64,000 nt of DNA from CAJWOS01 sp964502005 (GCA_964502005.1 CAZCUX010000004.1:186001-250000); one strand, 5' to 3'. Counted from the first letter of the stretch, positions 25,660-34,096 are shown. The notes: generated by a model not told the origin, from the letters alone. Numbers and translations: made by a program.

Positions 25660-26340
25660 CTAGCTGGTGGCGATAGCATCCTCGAAAGGTGCCGAGGCGC
25701 CGGCCTCGATATCCAGGCGAAGGCGCTCATTGAGCCCGACGCCAACTCCAAATGGAAGTCGGAGATAGCCGGGATTCCGCAGTCCAATCGAAGGGTGCGT
25801 GTATACCCAGATATCGTCTCGAACTTGAAACGACACCGGTGCGCCTACGGACACCCACAGCCAGCCCAGCTCCGCCTGAACGCCGATGAGGCGATGGGGA
25901 GCTTCAGCGAGGTCAAGACGAGTGACAAACCCAGCGGAGACCCCTGGGTCTCCATTGTAGGTGCGGGAGCCAAGACCACCATTGACGACCCAGCCGAGTG
26001 TCCGGCGGTCGTTGACGGCCACCATTCCCCATTGTTGGATGTCGCCGGTTCCACCGAGCACAGGGTCGCAGGTGTAGCTGACTGTGGCCCCACTCTCGTC
26101 GCGGGTGGTTCGGCAGTCCTTTTCAAACAGGAGCCCACCCGTAGCGCCTCCTCCCAGCTCAAACCCGTCGCCCTTTGCCAATGGAACCGGTGCTGGCAAA
26201 GAAGTAGGCGGGGCACATGCCCAGCAGGCAATCCATGCGGTTGCCGCAAGCACCAACAACCGTTGGATTGAGGAGAAATATCGGTGCCGAACGCTTCGCA
26301 GCCGGGATGCGCGACGCCAACCGATATCGAAAACATCCAC
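25660..26340 (-). CDS. Lipobox protein, paralogue 2 of a tandem pair
   Basis: 226 residues if it starts at GTG 26340, which shares bases with the stop of the upstream protease gene (TAGTG). By alignment with its paralogue a TTG about 30 codons later (LLVLAAT) is an alternative. The signal ends in ACWAC with APPTSLPAPVPLAKGDGFEL, nearly the same wording as paralogue 1 (APPATLPAPIPLGRNDGVEL). The rest is beta-rich (GVQAELGWLWVSVGAPVSF, IWVYTHPSIGLRNPG, LRLDIEAGASAPF) and again matches the paralogue. Cys pair CRTTRD / YTCDP. It looks like a recent-to-old tandem duplication downstream of the M66 protease. Function unknown. Confidence 0.7.
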   Translation of the reverse strand: MDVFDIGWRRASRLRSVRHRYFSSIQRLLVLAATAWIACWACAPPTSLPAPVPLAKGDGFELGGGATGGLLFEKDCRTTRDESGATVSYTCDPVLGGTGDIQQWGMVAVNDRRTLGWVVNGGLGSRTYNGDPGVSAGFVTRLDLAEAPHRLIGVQAELGWLWVSVGAPVSFQVRDDIWVYTHPSIGLRNPGYLRLPFGVGVGLNERLRLDIEAGASAPFEDAIATS

Positions 26341-29156
26341 TACGGGTGCCTGTATGCAAGCTGGAGGGCGTAGGTGGCCAGCAAGGTTTGCCCACCGGGG
26401 TCGTGCCAGCGACGGGCTTCGAGAACCAGAGGGCGTGAGCCGGGAGACTGGTACGAATGGCCCGATTCCAAGTGCGTGTTTCTCCCTTCCGCTGGCTCCA
26501 GGTAGGCTTGGTGCGTGCATCCCCAGCCCGCGCTTTGGCCGGTGTTGAGGTCCCAGTCGGTGCCACATGCGCGTTTCCACGCCTCCAAATAAAGAGTTGT
26601 GACTGCACCGGTGGCGGTGTCGACCACAGTGGTTGAAAGAATCGTGCCACCCGGAACGCCATCGTCCCACCATACACGGGTGGTTGGGCCCATAGAGGGG
26701 TCGCGAACCAAGTAGTAGACGGAGGAATCGGCCAGGGTCACGCCATCCGGGTGTAGATAGCCCGCAGAGACGTCGGCGGCGGTTTGCTCCAGAACCTCCA
26801 ACTGAATGTTGACTTGGATGCTGCCTTCCAGAACGTCGTCAAAATAAAGAGAAAGAGGGTAGGATGCGGTATATTGACCGGCCGCTATGCTTGCATTCTC
26901 ATCGTACGGTATCCAGACCCGAACCGATTGTTCGAGGTCGGGACGGTCTATCCAGGGTGTGTGGTCGTTGAGGGGAACGGCCAGGGTGGTGTCTCCATCG
27001 GACAACACGCGCTGGCCATGGAGCGTGACGGTTGCCGTGCTTCCGTCTGAATGGGTTGCGGCAACGGTGAAAGCCGTGACGTCGTCCGGTGTACCGCAAG
27101 AAATAGGCGGGAGGTCGGAAAAGGACCGCTGGCCCCTGTCTTCGCGCCATGTGCTCGTCGCCACATGGCCCGTGCAGTCGACATCGGGAGTACACCAGTC
27201 CGAAACGTCCAAAGACACATTTCCCAGCCGGTCCTCTCCTGCAACCTGCACCGCGGGAAGGTCGTCAGGTACGGTAAAATCGAGGGTGTGGACCTTCGTT
27301 GCTTCGCTGCGGTTGAGGTCGGGCCAGGGGGCGTTTGCGAAGTATAGATCGGCGCCCACGGGCGCGTCTGCCAACGCAACGTTGACGGCAAACAAGCGCA
27401 GGGAGGTGTCGGTGACAGGGCCCTCGGCGATAAAGGCATCTTGAGTGGTGCCATCTGCAAAACGAATGCGTAAAAACCACTGTGTGCCGGAGTATTCGTC
27501 AGTGAGCGACCCGTCGGTTGGGTCGGGTAGGACAAACACATTGCCTGACGATGAAAACAGCGGTGGGTAGGTTTGGTTGGCTTCGTCTGCGTTTCCGAGT
27601 GTGCCAATCAATGTGACCACGGGTACGCCAATCGCGGTAGGGGCTTGTTGAAGCCCCTCGGGGGGACTGCTCTCGTATTGGGCTGCGGAGGCGTTCCATT
27701 GCCATACGCCGGGAACTCCACCCACGTTGGTGAGTGTGGGCGTGTTTTGCATCCATGCTTGCGCCTTCTCGGCATGGTAGGCAGTATATTGTGGGTAGCA
27801 AGTGATTGCGTTGGGAGACTCGCCTCCATTCATGGGGTCGCGCTTTCCAACCCACTCCCCATCAACGGAAACGGGGCCGCTGCTATCGACACGGTACCAA
27901 GTACGCAGGGCCCTTCGTGTTGTGTCGTAGCCCCAAGGATGGCTCGAAAGGTTGGTGCCGTCGGCGGGGTATTCGTCGTCGATTCCCCAAGATGCTGCCG
28001 TGCCCGTCGTAAAGTGGGCCAGGGTAAACGAGTGTCCGAGTTCATGGATGAAACCATTGCCACACTCCTCGGTCCACAAAGCGGTCCAGCCGGTCCATCC
28101 CGCCGCCAGTCCGGCGTCGTTCGCATCGCGGCAGCCCGAATCGTCGCAGACGAATCCCATCACAAGGGAGGTTCCGTAGCTATAGGGAGAGCTGTCTCCT
28201 TCGCTTGGCGTTGTGTGCGTGAGGCCGCGCCCGGTGTTGGCCAAGCTCATCCGAAGTGCAAACTGGTTTTTGAGGATGGACCAGCGATTGCTTTCGGAGG
28301 TGACGCGCAGCCGCTCCTCCTCCGAGGTGACCACGCGAGGCCCGCTGCTGGTGGGCACAACGAGAGAATCCAAAACCAATGGCGTTGTATCGACCCAATG
28401 CATGATTGCGGTGGGCACCGATGCGTAGAAGTCTTGTAGGCCCTTTGCTGCGGGAAGGGTGTCGATGTCCGTGGTTTCGTCACCGAAGAGCACGAGCTTG
28501 GAGCGGGTGATGGTGAGCGTGTGGTGGGGCCCCATTCCGGAAAGTGGCAGGCGCGCCGTTTCGATGGCATCGCTGGTGACATGGCCGACGACCAGGGTGG
28601 TCCCATTGTTCATCCACGACCACGGGATGACCGCGCTCCAGGCATCCGATGCGTAGGGCTCGAGTGTTGTGGAGGTGAGCTGCTGCTCCAGCAGGGGAAC
28701 GGGGGAGGACGGCGCGCGGGCGGATACGACCTCAACGATGGTCCCCCCCTCGGCTCGCCCGACGAAAACGGTTGCTTCATTGGGCAGAGGCGTGGTGGGG
28801 GTAAAGAGTAGGATTGCCTCGCGGCCTTCTACGAGAGTGGGTGTGTGGCGGGAGTCGTCGAAGGCGGCGACGTGGGTTTGCCCCAGCTCGAAGGTGCCCG
28901 GCAGGTCGCGCTCTTCGAGGTCGGGCCACGTCAGGGGGAGGACAAATTGGTCGCGACAATCCAAAAACGGATCGACCGGCGCATCGCCCGAGTCCGAAGT
29001 GTCGACCAATGGGTTGGAATCGACAGGGGAATCGGTCGTTGGGTCGTTGTCCGGCAAGTCGGAGGAGGAGGTGGTGGTGGGTGTGGTGCCATCTTTGGTG
29101 GGAGATTGCGTTGCGCATGCGACGCACGCCATGAACCCGTACAAATATACCCGCAT
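26340..29156 (-). CDS. M66 (StcE-like) zinc metalloprotease lipoprotein
   Basis: 938 residues. ATG 29156 with GGAGG upstream. Lipobox ACVAC near residue 14, then a Thr/Asp/Ser-rich stalk (15-60). Residues about 60-250 are beta-rich. The catalytic region near residues 360-430 carries HELGHSFTLAH, an HExxHxxxxxH zinc site, flanked by WTEECGNGFI and DDEYPADGTNLS. This wording matches peptidase family M66 (StcE/TagA), secreted proteases that cut mucin-type glycoproteins. The C-terminal 450 residues are several beta domains with Cys pairs. It is probably anchored outside the cell and used on host or prey glycoproteins or for self-modification. Its last codon touches the start of the lipobox paralogue, so the block 29156-24054 is likely one operon. 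Confidence 0.87.
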   Translation of the reverse strand: MRVYLYGFMACVACATQSPTKDGTTPTTTSSSDLPDNDPTTDSPVDSNPLVDTSDSGDAPVDPFLDCRDQFVLPLTWPDLEERDLPGTFELGQTHVAAFDDSRHTPTLVEGREAILLFTPTTPLPNEATVFVGRAEGGTIVEVVSARAPSSPVPLLEQQLTSTTLEPYASDAWSAVIPWSWMNNGTTLVVGHVTSDAIETARLPLSGMGPHHTLTITRSKLVLFGDETTDIDTLPAAKGLQDFYASVPTAIMHWVDTTPLVLDSLVVPTSSGPRVVTSEEERLRVTSESNRWSILKNQFALRMSLANTGRGLTHTTPSEGDSSPYSYGTSLVMGFVCDDSGCRDANDAGLAAGWTGWTALWTEECGNGFIHELGHSFTLAHFTTGTAASWGIDDEYPADGTNLSSHPWGYDTTRRALRTWYRVDSSGPVSVDGEWVGKRDPMNGGESPNAITCYPQYTAYHAEKAQAWMQNTPTLTNVGGVPGVWQWNASAAQYESSPPEGLQQAPTAIGVPVVTLIGTLGNADEANQTYPPLFSSSGNVFVLPDPTDGSLTDEYSGTQWFLRIRFADGTTQDAFIAEGPVTDTSLRLFAVNVALADAPVGADLYFANAPWPDLNRSEATKVHTLDFTVPDDLPAVQVAGEDRLGNVSLDVSDWCTPDVDCTGHVATSTWREDRGQRSFSDLPPISCGTPDDVTAFTVAATHSDGSTATVTLHGQRVLSDGDTTLAVPLNDHTPWIDRPDLEQSVRVWIPYDENASIAAGQYTASYPLSLYFDDVLEGSIQVNIQLEVLEQTAADVSAGYLHPDGVTLADSSVYYLVRDPSMGPTTRVWWDDGVPGGTILSTTVVDTATGAVTTLYLEAWKRACGTDWDLNTGQSAGWGCTHQAYLEPAEGRNTHLESGHSYQSPGSRPLVLEARRWHDPGGQTLLATYALQLAYRHP

Positions 29157-29288
29157 CGGACCTCCAGGTGAACATTATTACACTGCTCGGGAGAGTTTGG
29201 CGAGGTATTTTTGTCATTCTCTTGCGAATTTTGTCGTGCTGTTTGTGTATGGACGCGAATTGCGCTCTTCTCTTGTGCATTTTCAGTG

Positions 29289-29306
29289 AATGAATGCCCA
29301 TTCATT
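29289..29306. promoter_or_regulatory. TetR/FadR-type palindrome, copy 2 (AATGAAT-N4-ATTCATT)
   Basis: AATGAATGCCCATTCATT is a perfect inverted repeat (8-base arms, 2-base centre). It lies in the 267-base divergent region between the M66 protease (start 29156) and the Tes-like gene (start 29424), so it could control either or both. Arms and spacing equal those at 36147-36164 and nearly equal those at 3358. The sequence is close to the Bacillus FadR box, a fatty-acid-responsive TetR operator, as I recall it. Confidence 0.55.
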
Positions 29307-29377
29307 TAGGGAGTGAGGACGCAGCGCGAGCAGTGAGCATGGAGGGCGGCGCCACCACGGAAGAATTTTGGTGTCAT

Positions 29378-29393
29378 CCTCCTGTGAAGGAGG
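29378..29393 (+). promoter_or_regulatory. Hairpin masking the Shine-Dalgarno sequence of the Tes-like leader
   Basis: CCTCCT (29378-29383), loop GTGA, AGGAGG (29388-29393): a perfect 6-bp stem with a GNRA-type tetraloop. The 3' arm is the Shine-Dalgarno sequence itself (AAGGAGGT), placed five bases before the ATG at 29398. If the hairpin forms in the mRNA, ribosome access would be blocked, as in RNA thermometers or protein- or ligand-controlled leaders. What opens it is unknown. Confidence 0.55.
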
Positions 29394-29397
29394 TAGG

Positions 29398-29424
29398 ATG
29401 CCACAGTCTTTTCGAGAGTTGTGA
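29398..29424 (+). CDS. Eight-codon leader peptide MPQSFREL
   Basis: The ATG has the strongest ribosome site in this part of the window (AAGGAGGT). It encodes MPQSFREL and stops at TGA 29422-29424, which overlaps the ATG of the radical SAM gene (TGATG). The big gene itself has no ribosome site of its own, so its translation most likely depends on ribosomes finishing this leader. The leader has no run of one amino acid that would mark classical attenuation. An alternative is that it is only a short coupling frame without regulatory use. Confidence 0.5.
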   Translation: MPQSFREL

Positions 29425-30866
29425 TGTCGCCCCAGACTCGGCCCTATTTGTTTTATGATGTCGCGGTCACAATTTGTCCGCATTGTTTTCGCAAGGTCGA
29501 AGGCAAGATTTTGATTCAAGATGGCCGGGTGTTGCTGCGGCGGTGGTGCCCGGAACACGGGGGAACGACCACGCTCTTGGCTGATGATGCGTTGTATTGG
29601 AGAAAAGCTCGCGAGCAGTGGATAAAGCCGCCAGAAATGCCACGGGTCTTTCAGACGCCCCAGCGATGGGGGTGTCCTTACGATTGTGGTCTCTGTCCTG
29701 ACCACGAGCAGCACTCGTGCCTGTCGATTGTGGAGATTGCCGACAAGTGCAATCTACGTTGTCCTGTTTGTTACGCAGGGAGTGGGCCCCATCGAACGGA
29801 ATTTCAGCCTCTCGCGCACATCGAACGGATGCTGGACGCAGTGGTCGCAAGTGAAGGTGAACCGGACGTTGTGCAGATTTCCGGTGGTGAGCCCACGTTG
29901 CATCCCGACTTTTTTGCCGTATTGGACGCGGCGCGTGCACGTCCGATTCGTCACTTGATGGTGAACACAAACGGCATTCGGATAGCGAACGACCCAGACT
30001 TTGCGCGGCGCCTTGCAGATTATCGCCCTGCATTCGAGGTCTACCTTCAGTTTGATTCCTTGGACGCCGGGCCCCTCCAAACTCTGCGCGGGGTCGACCT
30101 TCGGCGGGTACGTCAACAAGCGCTCGAAAATCTGCGTGCCGCCGGTATTGATACGACGTTGGTTGTCACGGTGCAGCGGGGCGTCAACGACCATGAGTTG
30201 GGTCGTTTGGTCGATTTTGCGGTCCAATCCGAGTGTGTGCGCGGGATTACCTTCCAGCCGGTGCAATATGCTGGTCGAACCGACGGCGCAGACCCAGCGC
30301 GCGACCGCATCACTCTCACCGAGGTGCGGCGCGCCATTTTGTCTCAAACCAACGTCTTTTCGGAGGACGACATCGTTCCGGTGCCCTGCCATCCCGATGC
30401 GATTGCGATGGGCTACGCATTACAAATGGAAGGACAGACCGTGCCTCTGACCGGCCTCATTCCGCGAGAGGTCTTGCTGGAAGGTCCGCGCAATACTATT
30501 GCATTCGAGAAGGAAGACCCTGTGCGGGCGCACCTTATGCGCCTGTTTGCTACGAATCATTCGCCAGAGAGCAGCGCAGGTTGCTTGTCCGACCTTTTGT
30601 GTTGTCTACCGCGTGTCGAGACCCCCGTCGGGTGGTCCTATCAGAACTTGTTCCGCCTAATCATTATGCAATTTATGGATGCATGGTCATTTGACGTCCG
30701 AAGTGTAAAAAAGAGCTGTGTGCATATCGTTGATCCTCGCACGCTCCATCTCATCCCGTTTGAAACCTACAATCTCTTTTATCGAGATGGATTGCGCGAA
30801 AGTCGTTTAGAACCGCTCCGGCAGGAGCTGGATCAAAGCCCGGGGCGGTCGCGGCGATACGAGTGA
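29424..30866 (+). CDS. Tes/MJ0619-like radical SAM enzyme (COG1964 type)
   Basis: 480 residues. N-terminal rubredoxin-like knuckle (Cys18, Cys21, Cys42 in ICPHCFRKV and WCPEHG). A second Cys set is GCPYDCGLCPDHEQHSC (Cys84, 88, 91, 99). The radical SAM cluster is CNLRCPVC (Cys109, 113, 116), followed by QISGGEPTLHPDF. The C-terminus keeps SVKKSCVHIVDP and HLIPFETYN, typical of the MJ0619/Tes group. Archaeal Tes joins lipid tails carbon to carbon to form membrane-spanning tetraether lipids. Another MJ0619 homologue was reported to methylate a pterin. Bacterial homologues exist and may build membrane-spanning or otherwise modified lipids. The multi-cluster layout is clear; the substrate is inference. 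Control elements upstream are described separately. Confidence 0.85.
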   Translation: MSPQTRPYLFYDVAVTICPHCFRKVEGKILIQDGRVLLRRWCPEHGGTTTLLADDALYWRKAREQWIKPPEMPRVFQTPQRWGCPYDCGLCPDHEQHSCLSIVEIADKCNLRCPVCYAGSGPHRTEFQPLAHIERMLDAVVASEGEPDVVQISGGEPTLHPDFFAVLDAARARPIRHLMVNTNGIRIANDPDFARRLADYRPAFEVYLQFDSLDAGPLQTLRGVDLRRVRQQALENLRAAGIDTTLVVTVQRGVNDHELGRLVDFAVQSECVRGITFQPVQYAGRTDGADPARDRITLTEVRRAILSQTNVFSEDDIVPVPCHPDAIAMGYALQMEGQTVPLTGLIPREVLLEGPRNTIAFEKEDPVRAHLMRLFATNHSPESSAGCLSDLLCCLPRVETPVGWSYQNLFRLIIMQFMDAWSFDVRSVKKSCVHIVDPRTLHLIPFETYNLFYRDGLRESRLEPLRQELDQSPGRSRRYE

Positions 30867-30938
30867 AGCCAAGCCCCACCCCTGTTCCTCGTTGGATTGC
30901 GGTATTCTTTTTGCTCTTTTGCCCTTTCGGAGTCGCCT

Positions 30939-32183
30939 ATGCGGTATATGGTCGGGGTCTGTGCAGCGCTGGTGGGCTGTCGCGTAGACAACGGATTTGA
31001 CAAAGTATCGTCCTCGGAAGAGGGGGGCTCCGATTCGGCTGCGCCTCCTGTCGACACATCGTCGCCCGATTGTGTTCCCGAAGCGGAAGTTTGCGATGGT
31101 ATTGATAACGATTGTGATGGCCTTGTCGATGAAGACGTAGAGTTGACATTTTATGTTGACCAGGACGGCGATGGATTTGGTGACCCCTCCCGCCTTGTCA
31201 CTGCCTGTGCGCAGCCCGATGGCACCGCGGACAACGGTGATGACTGCCAGGACAATGATTCGAGCGTGTTTCCGGGCGCCGTGGAGACCTGTGACGACCG
31301 CGATGAAGACTGCGACGCCCTCGTAGACGAAGATGTACCTCGCCAGGTGTGGTATCGAGACCAAGATAACGATGGATGGGGAAATCCCGACGACCCGGTC
31401 GAGGATTGTCGCCAACCGGAAGGGACGACGGACCAGCTCTCCGACTGCGACGACCTGGATGCGTCCCGGCACTATTGCGAAAGCTGCGCCGAGGTGCTTG
31501 CGCGAGGGTGGAGCACGGGCGACGGCACGTATGACCTCGAAACCCCGGGATGTGGCTTGGGTCGCTTTTGGTGCGACATGACGACCGATGGCGGGGGGTG
31601 GACGGGCACCGTCGATTGGGACTTCGCGATTGACCCTTGCCCGGGAACTTGGCAGTTTGTCGACCTCGGATTTGCTCTGGCGTGTGCCCGCTCAGCATCC
31701 TCGTCTACAGATGTCATTCGTACGGCGGCGCTTCCGGCGTGTGGTATTCCGTGGATGTCTGCCCGTGTCGACACCGAGATGTTCCAATACGGATCTACGG
31801 ATGCGTTTGGCGATTATCCAAGCCTCTCCGTCGATGAGGCCTATGGGGATGTCGTGTCGCTGACGGTGGGCGCGCCGAGGACCCACTTGTTCTCTTGGGC
31901 ATTTGGCTTCAAGTCGGGCGGCACCGACGACAGTAACTGTCCGAGCATCGGGGGCGCTGCGCCGCCCGCATTCGTGGGTAGCGACTACCTTTGTGAGACG
32001 GGCAATCCCTCTGCATCGAGCAATTCGCGCATTTGGTACGACACTCCGTTGTTTTCAGCGGGAACGGTCCAGGTTGTTGCACCCGCCGCTACGACCGATG
32101 ACCTTGAGATGCGTTTGATTGGCACCCATGTCTCGACCGACGAGGACATGGCAGTGTCCTCCGTGCGCTTGATGATTCGGTAG
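30939..32183 (+). CDS. Short MopE-repeat lipoprotein with fibrinogen-like C-terminus
   Basis: 414 residues from ATG 30939 (CGGAG seven bases upstream). Signal with lipobox AALVGC, lipid Cys near residue 14, then a Ser/Glu-rich stalk. Two complete metal-binding repeats (EVCDGIDNDCDGLVDED, DCQDNDSSVFPGAVETCDDR) and a truncated third (DCDDLDASRHYCESC) run into the C-terminal domain. That domain (about 185-414) starts CAEVLARGWSTGDGTYDL and has CDMTTDGGGWTG, the fibrinogen-like signature. It has the same order of parts as the 741-residue protein at 5101 but fewer repeats. It follows the Tes-like gene by 72 bases on the same strand and may share its transcript. It is probably a surface-displayed calcium-dependent binding protein. 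Confidence 0.8.
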   Translation: MRYMVGVCAALVGCRVDNGFDKVSSSEEGGSDSAAPPVDTSSPDCVPEAEVCDGIDNDCDGLVDEDVELTFYVDQDGDGFGDPSRLVTACAQPDGTADNGDDCQDNDSSVFPGAVETCDDRDEDCDALVDEDVPRQVWYRDQDNDGWGNPDDPVEDCRQPEGTTDQLSDCDDLDASRHYCESCAEVLARGWSTGDGTYDLETPGCGLGRFWCDMTTDGGGWTGTVDWDFAIDPCPGTWQFVDLGFALACARSASSSTDVIRTAALPACGIPWMSARVDTEMFQYGSTDAFGDYPSLSVDEAYGDVVSLTVGAPRTHLFSWAFGFKSGGTDDSNCPSIGGAAPPAFVGSDYLCETGNPSASSNSRIWYDTPLFSAGTVQVVAPAATTDDLEMRLIGTHVSTDEDMAVSSVRLMIR

Positions 32184-32201
32184 GGTAGGGGATGGTGTGT
32201 G

Positions 32202-32236
32202 TATTGTCCAACGAAAAAGTCGTATGTTGGACAATA
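32202..32236. terminator. Inverted repeat between convergent genes
   Basis: TATTGTCCAAC (32202-32212) and GTTGGACAATA (32226-32236) are perfect 11-base arms with a 13-base loop. They lie between the ends of the MopE-type gene (32183) and the convergent haem-dioxygenase gene (32297). Position fits a bidirectional terminator. The arms also read like a regulator palindrome, but neither flanking gene starts here. Confidence 0.6.
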
Positions 32237-32296
32237 TGGTCTTCGTAGGAGGGGCCGACTGCGCGAAAGGCAACTCGGATTTGGCGAGCGGCCGAA

Positions 32297-34096
32297 CTAC
32301 GCGGTTGCGCAAGGTGTTTCAGCCGCCGCGGCGCGCCAAGGCGTAAATGCGTTGGATTGCCCCTCCAAGACAGGACGCAAGCTTGGAAAGTGTCGCAAAA
32401 GTACGTCAACCATGGTGGTATTGTCTACCCAATGGAGACCTTCTGGCGTATAGACTTCGGCGGTATAATCGCGGGTGAAGAAGCGGTCGGATTTGAGCCG
32501 CCGTGAGGCCATCAATATGAAGATACGGAAAGCGGTGTCGCTGAATCCAAATCCACGTGGGGGTGTTTCTCCGAACATACCGACCAATGCATCGACCTTC
32601 TCGATGTCCCCTTCATAGAGCTCTTCCAGGCGCTTGGCCAGCGCGGGGTCGGTGGTGAGTTCGGAAAACGAAGTGGGGACGGGAAGGCGCAGCATTCGAC
32701 GGAACGCGCAGTAGCGGGGGACCCCGCGTTCGCGGTCGCGGAGAATGTCGACGGCAGCAAGGTCGACTGTTCGGCCGTTGGGCAAGCGGATATTGCGCAG
32801 CCAGTTGGGATAGTTGTTGAGTGTAAGCGCGCCCGGATTCATCCGACCAAAGCTATAGATGAGGTCGTCAAGCTGATTGTTTTCCAATATTGCAGTTGCG
32901 TTTTGGAAGATTGCGTCTGACATCGGCACAGTCCCGATGTTACTGTTGTCGGCAGCGCGTGTCAAGTGAAGTTCATCGGGCAGCAATGGGTGCATTCGGT
33001 AGACCGATACAAACTCTTCGGTCATCTGGAATGGGGCGCCGTGGTGGTCTGTTTCGGACGCAGGAATGCCACTAATTGCTTCACCTTCGCTAATACGGCC
33101 AATCCAGTCGTGGCTCGCTTCGCCTTGGAGACCCCACCAATTCGCGCGCATTGCAACTTGTAGGGTGGGATGTTGTAATATGGCAGTGGTCCATTCGACC
33201 GTATGAATTTTGGCCATTAGCGCGCTGTTGATGAGGCGGGCGCGGTCGAACAGAGCGTTGTCGTCCCAGCTTGGATACTTTGCAGCGAGGTGGTCACAAA
33301 TACTGTTGTGTTCCAACACCCAAATGCTGTGCATGAGGTCGAGACCAAGCCACCAGTTGTCGTTGAACCCAGTGACAGGAAGGCCGCTCGAGGGATCGCG
33401 GAGCAGGCGCCCTCCCGCGCCAATTCGTAGGTGGCCACTGGAAAATGTGCGTACCCGCTTTGCGGTGTCTGCATCGCTTCCATAGAGCTGCGACCCATCC
33501 CACCAATGGGTGACCCGGTTGCGGTAAACGGGAGGAATGGGCGTGCCGGCGGACCAATGGGGGTCACGCAGGGAGTGGGCCACAGCCATTGGCAGACCGT
33601 CGGGAGAGGGCGGCGGAAGTATGTGTTCTTCGGCCTCATTGGTGTCGTGCGCGAACCAATCGTGCGTCATGAACTGAATCCATGCCGCAGCCAATAGATT
33701 TAGAATCTCGGCCGGTTGAAACGTAGAACGGGCCAGGACGGCGTCGCTAACAGCCCGAGGGTTTGGATGCAGGAGGTTGCCGTCGTCTGGCCAACCTTGT
33801 GCAAGGGGAACGTTTCGACCAAATCTTGCGCCAGCAGCGCCCATTCCCGGCTGCGAGAGGTCGTTGTGCCCGCCATCTGTCGAACGAGCAATGGTTGTAT
33901 GCTCTCCGATGTCTGCGGGCGCAGGGTCGGCCTTGCCTGCCTCCGAGGTGTCGTGCAGATTTTCGTCGCGAAGCGCATTTCGCAACTCGATGAGATTGAG
34001 AATTCCGAGCGGAACAGGCAACTCGTGCCAATTGACGATGGCATTGAGTTTTTCGACGGCATCTTCGAGGGCTTCGCCCAAGCGGGACCGGGTCAT
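32297..34096 (-). CDS. Animal-peroxidase-family haem protein, fatty-acid alpha-dioxygenase-like
   Basis: 599 residues from ATG 34096 (GGAG six bases upstream). It belongs to the peroxidase-cyclooxygenase superfamily: distal His145 in QFMTHDWFAHD, WDGSQLYGSD near 200, LEHNSICDHL near 262 and proximal His298 in AKIHTVEWTTAIL, followed by AMRANWWGL. The wording around the proximal His (KIHT.(D/E)WT, MR.NW.GL) is that of plant alpha-dioxygenases, which add O2 to the alpha carbon of fatty acids. Length also fits (about 600-640). There is no signal peptide. The likely role is oxylipin formation or fatty-acid alpha-oxidation, but peroxidase or linoleate dioxygenase activity cannot be excluded. Confidence 0.87.
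   Translation of the reverse strand: MTRSRLGEALEDAVEKLNAIVNWHELPVPLGILNLIELRNALRDENLHDTSEAGKADPAPADIGEHTTIARSTDGGHNDLSQPGMGAAGARFGRNVPLAQGWPDDGNLLHPNPRAVSDAVLARSTFQPAEILNLLAAAWIQFMTHDWFAHDTNEAEEHILPPPSPDGLPMAVAHSLRDPHWSAGTPIPPVYRNRVTHWWDGSQLYGSDADTAKRVRTFSSGHLRIGAGGRLLRDPSSGLPVTGFNDNWWLGLDLMHSIWVLEHNSICDHLAAKYPSWDDNALFDRARLINSALMAKIHTVEWTTAILQHPTLQVAMRANWWGLQGEASHDWIGRISEGEAISGIPASETDHHGAPFQMTEEFVSVYRMHPLLPDELHLTRAADNSNIGTVPMSDAIFQNATAILENNQLDDLIYSFGRMNPGALTLNNYPNWLRNIRLPNGRTVDLAAVDILRDRERGVPRYCAFRRMLRLPVPTSFSELTTDPALAKRLEELYEGDIEKVDALVGMFGETPPRGFGFSDTAFRIFILMASRRLKSDRFFTRDYTAEVYTPEGLHWVDNTTMVDVLLRHFPSLRPVLEGQSNAFTPWRAAAAETPCATA

Noticed and set aside
27573..28439. 288-codon plus-strand frame opposite the M66 protease
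   Set aside because: Lies wholly inside the protease gene with its zinc site on the other strand; composition is typical of an antisense shadow.
29341..29397. The hairpin before the Tes-like gene read as a terminator
   Set aside because: No T-run follows; instead a start codon lies at ribosome-site distance, so a translational role fits better.
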